DNA of 64,000 nucleotides from Flavobacterium zhairuonense (GCF_004352915.1 NZ_SJSY01000068.1:154663-218662); one strand, 5' to 3'; counted from the stretch's first letter, positions 44,167 to 51,984 are shown. The notes: generated from the sequence alone by a model not told the origin. A program made the numbers and translations.

Positions 44167-45282
44167 TCAAAGTAAAATACAATCTTTTTCATTATTCCAA
44201 GTTTCGATGTATTCAAATATTTTGCCTCGCATTTCATTTTTAGTCAAGCGTTTATTTCTGCATGCAAATTCCTTTTTTAATTGATTGAAAAAATCACGAG
44301 CAATAGCATTGTCCAAATAGTCACCTTGATTGCTCATACTTCTGGTTATAGACGTATGAGAATTTAATATTTTTGTAAAACTTCTACTAGCATATTGAGC
44401 TCCTCTTGTTGAATGAAATATTAATTTGTTTGTAATTTCCCTATTACTAACAGCCATTTCCCAAGCAACTAAAACAGTTTCTTTAGCAGTCAACCCGTCG
44501 CCTAGGCTCCAACCAATTATTTTATGATCAAACAAATCCAAAATAATTGTTATATATAAATATCCTTTTGTGGTTTTTATATAAGTAATGGCTGAAATCC
44601 AAACTTTAGATGGTTGCGTTGCTATGTATTTTTCATCTAATATATTAGGGGCGTAAACATTAAATTCCGAATTAATTTGTACTTTATTTTTTTTTATCAC
44701 CATGCTACGCAAACCTAATTGTCGCATGTATTTCGCTACTCTTGTACATTCTATTTTATAGCCTCTTTTTTGGAGTTCTTTAGTAATTCGTGGACTTCCA
44801 TATCGTTCTTTGAATTCAAAAAATATCGATGTTATTTCTTGCTTGATTAAAATTATGCGTATTTCAGTTTTGGGAATAATTTGTTTTTTCCATCGATAAT
44901 ATGTAATATGACTCACTCCTAAAGCTTTGCACATATTGTTGATTGAGTATATTTTTTTATTGCTGTCTATAAATTGATAAAGTGATAATCGGTCTTGAAA
45001 AAGATATTTATTTCCTTTTTTTAAGATTTCGAATTTCAATTCTAATTCTTTAAGTTTTTTTTCAAGTTTGTGAATTTGTTCTTGTTCAGGATTTAATTTT
45101 AATTTACCTGTTCCAGGAAAACTTGCATTTCCAAATTTTTGATACTCTTTTCTCCAACTAAACAATAATGAGCGTGTTATTTTTAGTTCTTTTTCAACTC
45201 GTGAAACATTCCCCCTTTCATAACTTAATTGAATTGCCTTCTCTTTGAAAATAGGGTCGTATATTTTTAGTTTTTCTTTCAC
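44167..45282 (-). CDS. IS3-family transposase relative with catalytic residues replaced, C-terminus truncated
   Basis: 371 residues, similar in order to its neighbour (HTH, coiled coil, HTH_21, integrase core). All three catalytic acids are changed: VWIS-A-ITYI (D to A), FHS-T-RG (D to T) and DNAIA-R-DFF (E to R). The C-terminus ends at ETWNNEKDCILL, short of the usual RIHSALN tail. Despite this the ORF has no internal stop. It is either a decaying element or a DNA-binding derivative under some selection; it cannot transpose by the DDE mechanism on its own. Confidence 0.85.
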   Translation of the reverse strand: MKEKLKIYDPIFKEKAIQLSYERGNVSRVEKELKITRSLLFSWRKEYQKFGNASFPGTGKLKLNPEQEQIHKLEKKLKELELKFEILKKGNKYLFQDRLSLYQFIDSNKKIYSINNMCKALGVSHITYYRWKKQIIPKTEIRIILIKQEITSIFFEFKERYGSPRITKELQKRGYKIECTRVAKYMRQLGLRSMVIKKNKVQINSEFNVYAPNILDEKYIATQPSKVWISAITYIKTTKGYLYITIILDLFDHKIIGWSLGDGLTAKETVLVAWEMAVSNREITNKLIFHSTRGAQYASRSFTKILNSHTSITRSMSNQGDYLDNAIARDFFNQLKKEFACRNKRLTKNEMRGKIFEYIETWNNEKDCILL

Positions 45283-45378
45283 CTATTAAAGTTAAGGTTT
45301 TATTTGTCTTATTGTATTATAAATGAACCCTTAATGTACTTTTTTAGTTTTTGCCATTCTATATTTTTGATAAAAAAA

Positions 45379-45534
45379 ATGGAAAGTGTAAGAAGTTATA
45401 TTGATTTTAAAAATGTAGCGAAACTAGTTCAAATAGAAAACCAAAGAAAAAAGATGCTTTGGGAACGAAAAAGCAAAAAGCTATTAATAGCTATAATAGT
45501 TCTTTTTCTAATGATTATACTTTTTATAGAATAA
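45379..45534 (+). CDS. Possible 51-residue single-pass membrane protein
   Basis: MESVRSYIDFKNVAKLVQIENQ followed by a basic stretch (RKKMLWERKSKK) and a C-terminal hydrophobic helix (LLIAIIVLFLMIILFI). A TATTTTTG -7 box (45362-45369) lies 9 bp ahead, so the transcript would be nearly leaderless; a -33 element is not visible. The longer frame upstream looks non-coding. It sits between transposase genes and the island operon. No family recognised. Confidence 0.4.
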   Translation: MESVRSYIDFKNVAKLVQIENQRKKMLWERKSKKLLIAIIVLFLMIILFIE

Positions 45535-45663
45535 ACCTCCTGCCTGAGCGAGCGTCTAAATAGCACTCATAATTTTTGAAGTTGGTTACTTTCAAAAGCT
45601 TGACGTTCGCATTAGTAGGGGAATTGCCTACAATAATTGTTTTATTCTCTGTGTAAAATAAAA

Positions 45664-45754
45664 AACAAAAGCTACATGATATTGTAGCTTTTGTTTTTAT
45701 GATTTGTATTGTGTTATATTGTTGCGGCACGGATTACAAATCCGCGCTAACGGG
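45664..45754. repeat. Dispersed ~90 bp intergenic repeat, copy 3
   Basis: Hairpin ACAAAAGCTACA/TGTAGCTTTTGT, then TATGATTTGTATTGTG and GCACGGATTACAAATCCGCGCTAACGGG ending against the stop codon of the 284-residue island gene. Same orientation as copies 1 and 2. Its tail is duplicated at 46609-46629. Confidence 0.75.
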
Positions 45755-46609
45755 TTAAGGAACAGGAAAAATTATTCGCCAATTTGAATCTGGGTTAAAG
45801 ATTTCATCTAGATTTGAATCGTCTTCGGGATACCAAGCACCAAAAAAATCTTCCACCATTCCTTCAGTCATTGTTAAATGTAAGCTAAAAGGTCTTTTTT
45901 GTTTCCTTGTTATGTAGTCTAACCTATACCCATCCTCTTTATCAATAAATTTAAAATTTTTCTCGCCATAACTATAACCAATACTTAAAATTTTCCAATC
46001 TAAATCGAAATCAGTTTTTACATTTTTTGAGATCGCATTTTCTAGTACCTTACTTTGGAGTTGAGCAATTTCACATAGTAATCTGCAAATTTCAATTGCG
46101 TCGTTTAATGAAAGATGCTTGTTGTTTAATCCATTAGCTGGAAATTTATATGAGAAAATTTCTCTGTATTCTCTAGCCCAGTCAATAAAAGCTTTTATGT
46201 TGTTACCTTTTTCTTTGTTATATTTAGAAACGATATCTCCTAAAATATTAATAGTTTTTTGATGAGTCATAATAAACAGTTCTTCATTGTTCCAATCACT
46301 AAAAGGAGAAGTTAGTATAACTGCTCTAGAACAATTTAACAATGAATAGTAAATCAAATAGGGTTCAACAATTCTAAGATTTTTTTCATTTGCAAACTCT
46401 AAGGAATTTAGCAATACACTTGAAGATAGAATCATTTTAATAGCTATGTAATCTCGCACGACCCACTGAGTATTCAATTGATCATTCCAATTTTTTGATA
46501 ATTTTGAAAATTCTTTTTTTAGACTTTCTAAATTTTTTGTGACTTCGGCATCACTAAATTCGGCATCGATATTATTGTATTCAAAATAATCGTCTAAAAT
46601 TTCTCTCAT
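45755..46609 (-). CDS. Unrecognised helical protein of the island operon
   Basis: 284 residues, no signal peptide, no membrane helix. The N-terminal two thirds look all-helical (EVTKNLESLKKEFSKLSKNWNDQLNTQWVVRDYIAIKMILSSSVLLNSLEF, then LRIVEPYLIYYSLLNCSRAVI, a pattern reminiscent of HEPN or YaaC-like helical bundles). The C-terminal 70 residues are aromatic and mixed (SIGYSYGEKNFKFIDKEDGYRLDYITRKQKRPFSLHL). Last gene of the four-gene operon; bracketed by direct repeats TAAATYCGCGCTAACGGG at its two ends. Function unknown; a toxin or effector is one possibility, not shown. Confidence 0.75.
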   Translation of the reverse strand: MREILDDYFEYNNIDAEFSDAEVTKNLESLKKEFSKLSKNWNDQLNTQWVVRDYIAIKMILSSSVLLNSLEFANEKNLRIVEPYLIYYSLLNCSRAVILTSPFSDWNNEELFIMTHQKTINILGDIVSKYNKEKGNNIKAFIDWAREYREIFSYKFPANGLNNKHLSLNDAIEICRLLCEIAQLQSKVLENAISKNVKTDFDLDWKILSIGYSYGEKNFKFIDKEDGYRLDYITRKQKRPFSLHLTMTEGMVEDFFGAWYPEDDSNLDEIFNPDSNWRIIFPVP

Positions 46610-46629
46610 TGTAAATTCGCGCTAACGGG
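46609..46629. repeat. Partial copy of the 90-bp repeat tail between island genes
   Basis: TTGTAAATTCGCGCTAACGGG matches 18 of 21 bases with 45734-45754. It fills the 23 bp gap between the 305-residue and the 284-residue genes. Confidence 0.7.
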
Positions 46630-46632
46630 GTG

Positions 46633-47550
46633 TTATTTTAGATCTAAAATTTCTAATAATTCATAGCTTATTTTTTCTTTTCCTGATGTAAAAATAGTCT
46701 TGTAAAAGTTTAAATGAATTATACATGATTTATTAAGAAACTTCTTGTCGTATTCAAGAATTTGTTCTTCATTTAAGTCTGGGCTTATAATCCCAGTTAT
46801 AGTTTTTCCGTCTTCAGTAGTAATTTCAAATTTGCCACTATCGAGTAAAAAACCTCGTAATACACCATTAATAAAAATATCTTCATTATCACTTTCTGTT
46901 AGGTTTACTCTTTTAAAACCATTATGAATTTGTTCTTCTGATATATTTATGCCATATGAACCTGATTCAATTTTTAGAATAGAATTTTCTTCATCAATTT
47001 GTTTTAGAAAAGTTTTTAAGTTAGCCAAATTTCTTTTAGGCGTATTTTCAATAGCTTCTTCAAAGGCTTCATCGCTCGTAGTAGTGGCTGAAATAAGTTC
47101 CATGACTTGATTAATTGCTATTGCGACATCATTTTCATCAAATAAATTATCAAACTCTAACTTAGATAGTTCTACGCCAAAAGATCCAGTAGGTAAGGCT
47201 GTTAAATATAAGTCAGAGAATTTACTTTTTTTTATTCTGCCTCTTTTACCAACATCTCCAAATCTAACTAAAGCAGTTTGTGTTTTGATTAATTCCTGTA
47301 TTGGGTTTATAGTTTTGCTGACAAATTTAGATTTAATTCCAATAGAACCTTTAACAGCACTTCCACTAAATAGAAGTCTTAGTCTAGGTTCTATTGAGTT
47401 TTTAGGATATTTTTCTAATTTATTTTTCAATAAATTTAACTTTTCCCGAATACTTTTTGACATAAGTGGATGGTCACCCACTAATTCTAAGATCTTTTCA
47501 GTATCAAGAATCTGAGCTTTTATTTTTTCTATTTCAACAAATAAACTCAT
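46633..47550 (-). CDS. Unrecognised protein translationally coupled to a nucleotidyltransferase
   Basis: 305 residues. An N-terminal coiled coil (about 1-50; IEKIKAQILDTEKILELVGDHPLMSKSIREKLNLLKNKLEKYP) is followed by a strand-rich core (RLRLLFSGSAVKGSIGIKSKFVSKTINPIQEL, GDVGKRGRIKKSKF, LPTGSFGVELSKLE). The C-terminus is a beta-type domain (INGVLRGFLLDSGKFEITTEDGKTITGIISPDLNEEQI...YELLEILDL). Its ATG overlaps the TGA of the upstream nucleotidyltransferase gene (ATGA), implying coupled translation and probably a complex. Function unknown; pairing with DUF6932-like proteins is my inference from order. Confidence 0.78.
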   Translation of the reverse strand: MSLFVEIEKIKAQILDTEKILELVGDHPLMSKSIREKLNLLKNKLEKYPKNSIEPRLRLLFSGSAVKGSIGIKSKFVSKTINPIQELIKTQTALVRFGDVGKRGRIKKSKFSDLYLTALPTGSFGVELSKLEFDNLFDENDVAIAINQVMELISATTTSDEAFEEAIENTPKRNLANLKTFLKQIDEENSILKIESGSYGINISEEQIHNGFKRVNLTESDNEDIFINGVLRGFLLDSGKFEITTEDGKTITGIISPDLNEEQILEYDKKFLNKSCIIHLNFYKTIFTSGKEKISYELLEILDLK

Positions 47551-48101
47551 AAAACTATCTTTTTTAGATATTCATATGACTCTTCGTCTATATGGGGAGT
47601 ATTTAATTCTAAACGTAATATACCTTTCCATATCCCTAAACGATTATGAGTGAATAATTGAATCCAATATCTTGTAAGTTCAACGGTTACGTCTGGACTA
47701 TAACAATAATCAACAGGATAATGATCTAATTTATAATTAAGTTTTGCAGTTTGTGAATCACCAAATTCTATAAACTCTTTCAGGATTATTTCTTGATGCT
47801 CAATACTTATTCCACCAAAGAAAGTTACTAAATCTAAATCATTTGGAGGTCGGTTTTCTCGATTTTCTACATCTTCTGTAAAACTGCCATCCAACCACTG
47901 AAATCCTTGTGTGATACCAAAATCATTCATTTTTTTTCTAAAAGATAATAATCCTTTTAAAATTTCAATGCGATTTTGCGAGGTAACAAAAGTTTGACAA
48001 AGTTCCAAAGTTGTACAGCAATAAGGGCTTAGATGTTCCTTACTTGTAGGATTTCCAAGATGGGGAGGAATGACAAAATTATGATCAAATTTAGGTATCA
48101 C
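47547..48101 (-). CDS. DUF6932-like pol-beta nucleotidyltransferase
   Basis: 184 residues. After the opening FVIPPHLGN...HLSPYCCTTLELCQTFVTSQNRIEIL comes QWLDGSFTEDVENRENRPPNDLDLVTFF: G72-S73 and D88-x-D90 form the nucleotidyltransferase signature GS-x(n)-DxD, and YPVDYCY supplies a third acidic residue (D131). The end, LGIWKGILRLELN, is also family-like. Such proteins transfer nucleotides to proteins or RNA, and in MNT/HEPN modules they neutralise a toxin. Here it is coupled to an unknown partner. The substrate is unknown. Confidence 0.72.
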   Translation of the reverse strand: MIPKFDHNFVIPPHLGNPTSKEHLSPYCCTTLELCQTFVTSQNRIEILKGLLSFRKKMNDFGITQGFQWLDGSFTEDVENRENRPPNDLDLVTFFGGISIEHQEIILKEFIEFGDSQTAKLNYKLDHYPVDYCYSPDVTVELTRYWIQLFTHNRLGIWKGILRLELNTPHIDEESYEYLKKIVL

Positions 48102-48122
48102 TTAAAAATATTTTCTAAAAAA

Positions 48123-48404
48123 TTAGTTTATCGAAATATCATTATTTTTCAAAAAAAGTAAAAAAGTTTCTTTTGATTCGATTGGTATAAACCAGATATT
48201 TTCTTTATTTGATATTAACTCTTTCATTTCGTGAGTCAAAGTGTTATAAAAATTTTCTTTATGCAAAACACAATTAAATTTTACATATTCATAGCAGTTA
48301 AATAAATTTTGAATTTCATCTGACTCTTTAAATTCCTGAATTAAGGATAATAAAAATGTATTTCTTTTTTCTTTAATTTTCTGTTGTATAGTTTTTTCTT
48401 TCAT
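48123..48404 (-). CDS. Small first gene of the island operon, unknown
   Basis: 93 residues, charged and helical at the start (MKEKTIQQKIKEKRNTFLLSLIQEFKESDEIQNLF), then NCYEYVKFNCVLHKENFYNTLTHEMKELISNKENIWFIPIESKETFLLFL. No family recognised and no clear helix-turn-helix. Lies 21 bp upstream of the nucleotidyltransferase gene and downstream of a perfect palindrome (48463-48478), with another half-site touching its start codon. Confidence 0.65.
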   Translation of the reverse strand: MKEKTIQQKIKEKRNTFLLSLIQEFKESDEIQNLFNCYEYVKFNCVLHKENFYNTLTHEMKELISNKENIWFIPIESKETFLLFLKNNDISIN

Positions 48405-48462
48405 ACGGTTTGAATTGTTACTTTAATGGATTTTAAATGTAACTTGCTATTTTTTAATAGTA

Positions 48463-48478
48463 TTACGGAAAACCGTAA
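48463..48478 (-). promoter_or_regulatory. Palindromic operator candidate of the island operon
   Basis: TTACGGAAAACCGTAA is a perfect 16 bp palindrome (6-4-6) located 59 bp before the first island gene. A further half-site, AAACCGTA on the minus strand, lies at 48404-48411, directly against the start codon. Confidence 0.5.
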
Positions 48479-48682
48479 ATCTATAAATAAATACTTTGTT
48501 ATAAAATCATTTGAAGTAGAATTTTATTTTTATATTAAGTTATTCCAGATGTAAAAACAAACATCGGATTTAATTTAAATTTACCACCAAGTAAAAACCC
48601 CTGTTTTTCAAAAACAAAAACCACTAAATTCCTTCTCAAATTCCTCAAAAAATAACCACTAGAATAATCCACAAATATTTCG

Positions 48683-48690
48683 TAATTTTG
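48683..48690 (+). promoter_or_regulatory. -7 box of prfA
   Basis: TAATTTTG matches TAnnTTTG, 25 bp before the ATG; no TTTG is found at -33. Confidence 0.5.
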
Positions 48691-48715
48691 CCGTCCAAAT
48701 AAAAGGAATTAGAAA

Positions 48716-49792
48716 ATGTTAGATAGACTTCAATATGTAAAGCAGCGTTTTGATGAGATTTCGGATTTGATTATTCAGCCGGATGTTATTTCTGATCAAA
48801 AACGTTACAAGCAGCTTAACCAAGAATATAAAGGGATTAAAGCGCTGGTTGAAAAGAGAGAAGAATACATCATAGTTTTAGCAAATATTGACGAAGCAAA
48901 CGAAATTATTGCAGACGGAAGCGATGCCGAAATGGTAGAAATGGCTAAAATGCAATTAGATGAAGCAAAAGAGCGTTTGCCAGAATTGGAGGAGGAAATC
49001 AAATTCATGCTGATTCCTAAAGATCCTGAAGATGCTAAAAACGTTATGGTGGAGATCCGCGCCGGAACGGGTGGGGACGAAGCGAGTATTTTTGCAGGTG
49101 ACTTGTTCAGAATGTATACGAAATATTGCGAATCTATGGGATGGAGATCATCTGTAGTAGATATGAACGAAGGAACTTCTGGAGGTTTCAAAGAGGTTAT
49201 TTTTGAGGTTACTGGAGAAGATGTATACGGAACTTTGAAGTTTGAAGCGGGTGTTCACCGTGTACAGCGTGTGCCACAGACAGAAACGCAAGGACGTGTA
49301 CATACATCAGCAGCAACGGTTATGGTTTTGCCAGAAGCTGAGGAGTTTGATGTTCAGGTAGATATGAATGATGTTCGTGTCGATTTCTTCTGTTCGTCAG
49401 GACCTGGAGGACAATCGGTAAATACAACGAAATCGGCTGTACGTTTAACGCACATTCCAACCGGATTGGTGGCGCAATGTCAGGATGAGAAATCACAACA
49501 CAAGAATAAAGATAAAGCTTTAATGGTATTACGTTCTCGTTTGTACGAAATGGAATTGGCCAAAAAGCAGGAAGAAGATGCTAAAAAACGTAGTTCTCAA
49601 GTAAGTTCTGGAGACCGTTCGGCAAAAATCCGTACGTACAACTACGCGCAAGGGCGTGTAACCGATCACCGTATTGGTTTAACGCTTTACGATTTAGGAA
49701 ACATCATGAACGGTGATATCCAGAAAATCGTTTCTGAGCTTCAGTTGGTAAACAATATGGAGAAATTGAAGGAAGCTTCTGAGGTGTACTAA
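48716..49792 (+). CDS. prfA: Peptide chain release factor 1
   Basis: Recognises UAA/UAG and triggers peptidyl-tRNA hydrolysis. 358 residues with helical domain 1, the [20 protein letters not shown] segment, the codon-recognition loop around [15 protein letters not shown] (P187-Q-T189) and the catalytic GGQ at 231-233 in [25 protein letters not shown]-terminal [16 protein letters not shown] is typical. Length and motifs are standard for RF1 (not RF2). Followed by a terminator and long inverted repeats. Confidence 0.97.
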   Translation: MLDRLQYVKQRFDEISDLIIQPDVISDQKRYKQLNQEYKGIKALVEKREEYIIVLANIDEANEIIADGSDAEMVEMAKMQLDEAKERLPELEEEIKFMLIPKDPEDAKNVMVEIRAGTGGDEASIFAGDLFRMYTKYCESMGWRSSVVDMNEGTSGGFKEVIFEVTGEDVYGTLKFEAGVHRVQRVPQTETQGRVHTSAATVMVLPEAEEFDVQVDMNDVRVDFFCSSGPGGQSVNTTKSAVRLTHIPTGLVAQCQDEKSQHKNKDKALMVLRSRLYEMELAKKQEEDAKKRSSQVSSGDRSAKIRTYNYAQGRVTDHRIGLTLYDLGNIMNGDIQKIVSELQLVNNMEKLKEASEVY

Positions 49793-49813
49793 TCGTACAC
49801 AGGTTCAAAGTGA

Positions 49814-49954
49814 CATAGTGACAAAGGTTCAAAGGTTTTTTCCTAGGAATCTATAAATATTGGAAAGCCGAACTTTGTTCGGCTTTTTTAGTTTAAAATA
49901 GGCAATAAAAATTAGTAGACAAAAATACTAAACCTTTGAACCTTTGTCACTATG
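49814..49954. repeat. 25 bp perfect inverted repeat around the prfA terminator
   Basis: Arms 49814-49838 and 49930-49954 are exact complements (core GACAAAGGTTCAAAGG). They enclose the prfA terminator. A related pair occurs at 51643-51732. Confidence 0.8.
49864..49889 (+). terminator. prfA terminator
   Basis: AAAGCCGAAC/GTTCGGCTTT, 10 bp stem with a TTT loop, then a T-run. Confidence 0.9.
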
Positions 49955-50309
49955 TTTCTTTGCAACTTTTAAAAAAAAATGCAAGAACCTTCCTAGATTT
50001 TTAAATTTTCAATTTTTTTCTTCGAGAAGTTGTTAAATTTGTGAGATTAAATTGTTAATAAGTATGAAGTGGATTTTTTTGACTAAGTATTTTAAATTAA
50101 GAGCATTACTACAATATGTTTTAATAAAGTAAGATTAGTAATATTTTTAATAAAACTTAGTGTCTTAGCATCTTAGTGTCTTAGCATCTTTAAAAAAAAC
50201 TTCCCTAATCGATTAGATTATGGAAGTTTTTTTTTGTCCTTTTTTTGTTAATATTTGTGTGCTTTTTCAAAAAAAGGCACAAACCAACCAACCCGTTTAA
50301 AAATAATCT
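49955..50309. other. Gene-free stretch before the DUF5723 gene
   Basis: Contains tandem words CTTAGTGTCTTAGCAT at 50156-50192 (two copies) and a terminator-like hairpin at 50192-50235 (AAACTTCC...GGAAGTTT with an inner CTAATCGATTAG palindrome and a long T-run). The remainder shows no feature I can support. Confidence 0.55.
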
Positions 50310-51641
50310 ATGAAGAGAACTTTACTTTTATTATGCTTCTTTGGAAGCTTTTTTTATGCACGATCGCAATCGTATTTTGGATTCAGGGATGATAATTATG
50401 CTGGAATTCAGGGCGTTTTGTTTAATCCGTCGGCTATTGTAGATTCGAAATACAAATCGGATGTCACGATTTTTGCAGCAAGCGCAACAGGTCAGAATGA
50501 TTTGTACGGATTAAATTTTGCCGAGGTTTTTGACGGAAATTACGATATCCAAACTGATGCCAGCAAAAACATCAAAACAAACAATCGTGGAAATTTGAAT
50601 CTCGATCTTATGGGGCCGTCATTTACGCTGAATATTACGCCGGTTCATAGTATTGCGCTTTATTCGCGTGTGCGCAGTATTACAAGCCTTGTCGATGTAA
50701 ACGGCCAGTTGATTGATGAGGTGAGCAAAGATCTGGATGTTTCGAATAGTTTCCTGATTAAGGGCGGAAATCCAAATGGCGTGACTAATTCCTGGGCAGA
50801 AATTGGTGCGAGCTACGCTACAGTTTTAATGGACCATGACGATCATTTTATTAAAGGCGGTTTGACAGTCAAATATTTGATGGCGGGAGTAAATGGCTAT
50901 ATCAATGGAAATGATTTGAGCGTAGCTTTTGTTAAAAACAATGCCAATCCAGAGCAAAGCCAATATTTGTCAACCGGAACTTTGAGAACTTCAGCGAGCT
51001 ATGATTATCAAAACGGAAATGATCCTAAGTTTGATGGCTCATCGGCAGGCGTGGGATTGGATTTGGGATTTACATATGAATACCGCACAAATTGCCATAC
51101 GTGTATCGGGAATCGATACAAATTCAAAGTGGCAGCTTCGGTAACAGATATCGGAAAAATCAATTATAAAAATATTGTTGAAAACACTTATAATCTTGCA
51201 GGGAGCGTTTCGCAGGCTGATATTGACAATGCAGAAAATATTTTCGAATTCTTTGATACGCATTATACAAAAGTTTCATCAAAAACGGGCGTGAAAGCGA
51301 ATTTGCCAACAGCGGTTCACACGAATTTTGATTGGAATATTGATAATAAATTCTACCTGAATTTAAGTACAGATTTCAGCTTGGTTGATGCCAAAAAAGT
51401 AAACGGAACAGCAATCGCAAATTCGGTTACTTTTACGCCGAGATATGAAACCAGACAATTCAGTTTTTACGTTCCGGTAACTTACATGGAATTTAGCGGC
51501 ACACAAATTGGAACTGGTTTTAGAGCAGGACCGTTGTTTGTGGGTTCAGGTTCTTTGATCTCAAATTTGTTTTCGAATACGTCTAAAGCTTGTAATTTAT
51601 ACGTAGGCTTGAAATTACCGATTTATCAAAATTATAATTAA
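50310..51641 (+). CDS. DUF5723 outer membrane beta-barrel protein
   Basis: 443 residues, signal peptide 1-19 (ending ARSQ). The mature N-terminus SYFGFRDDNYAGIQGVLFNPSAIVDSKYKSDV and the ITPVHSIALYSRVRSI and EIGASYATVLMDHDDHFIKGGLTVKYL strands match the DUF5723 family of predicted Bacteroidetes outer membrane barrels. There is a small cysteine pair in YRTNCHTCIGNRYKF. Role unknown. Monocistronic with a strong terminator. Confidence 0.85.
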   Translation: MKRTLLLLCFFGSFFYARSQSYFGFRDDNYAGIQGVLFNPSAIVDSKYKSDVTIFAASATGQNDLYGLNFAEVFDGNYDIQTDASKNIKTNNRGNLNLDLMGPSFTLNITPVHSIALYSRVRSITSLVDVNGQLIDEVSKDLDVSNSFLIKGGNPNGVTNSWAEIGASYATVLMDHDDHFIKGGLTVKYLMAGVNGYINGNDLSVAFVKNNANPEQSQYLSTGTLRTSASYDYQNGNDPKFDGSSAGVGLDLGFTYEYRTNCHTCIGNRYKFKVAASVTDIGKINYKNIVENTYNLAGSVSQADIDNAENIFEFFDTHYTKVSSKTGVKANLPTAVHTNFDWNIDNKFYLNLSTDFSLVDAKKVNGTAIANSVTFTPRYETRQFSFYVPVTYMEFSGTQIGTGFRAGPLFVGSGSLISNLFSNTSKACNLYVGLKLPIYQNYN

Positions 51642-51642
51642 G

Positions 51643-51732
51643 AGGTTCAAAGGTACAAAGGGGCAAAGGTTCAAAGGTTTCTTGCGTATAAATAAAACCT
51701 TTGTGCCTTTGCATCTCTGTCTCTTTGAACCT
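51643..51732. repeat. GGTTCAAAGG-type inverted repeat
   Basis: Left arm 51643-51680 and right arm 51695-51732, imperfect complements of the same AAAGGTTCAAAGG words as the 49814-49954 pair. It ends at the next terminator hairpin. Confidence 0.65.
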
Positions 51733-51773
51733 AAAAGGAGGACTAAAACTTAAAAAGTTTTAGTCCTCCTTTT
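51733..51773 (+). terminator. Strong terminator after DUF5723 gene
   Basis: A 19 bp perfect stem (51733-51751 with 51755-51773) around a 3-base loop; core AGGAGGACTAAAACTT. The T-rich right flank serves the plus strand. Confidence 0.88.
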
Positions 51774-51984
51774 ATTAAAAAATATAGTGTGTATTAACCG
51801 TTTAATCGTTTGATTTAAAAGAAAATTATTCGATTAGAAAAAACGTATAAGCGTGTTAGATACCGAGAAATACTCTTGTGTATTCAAAACATTTATATAG
51901 GTTAGAGTACATGTAAACTCCATTTTTTATTACAATTTCGCTTAACTTTTCCATAATACTAAATTTAAGTTAGACAAATTACTC
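51774..51984. other. Gene-free stretch before the stress block
   Basis: A/T-rich, with a single TTTAATCG-like word at 51801. Nothing else seen. Confidence 0.5.

Larger units (their letters stand above)
42993..45282 (-). mobile_element. Two tandem IS3-family transposase genes
   Basis: Two paralogous but clearly different IS3-family genes lie head to tail. The stop codon of the upstream gene (44167) is one base from the start of the downstream gene (44165). Neither outer boundary shows convincing terminal inverted repeats or target duplications by eye. The first codons of the downstream copy directly follow the truncated end of the upstream one, consistent with insertion of one element into another, or deletion between two. 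Confidence 0.75.
48405..48715. other. Divergent intergenic region between the island operon and prfA
   Basis: 311 bp without a gene. It holds the palindrome at 48463-48478 and, near the right end, the prfA -7 box. The middle is A/T-rich with no repeat I can support. Confidence 0.6.

Noticed and set aside
42950..45310. Terminal inverted repeats and target duplication for the IS3 pair
   Set aside because: A TG-starting word near 42976 and a TGTATTTTAC word (complement) near 44180 match at only about half of the positions, so I do not define the element's ends.
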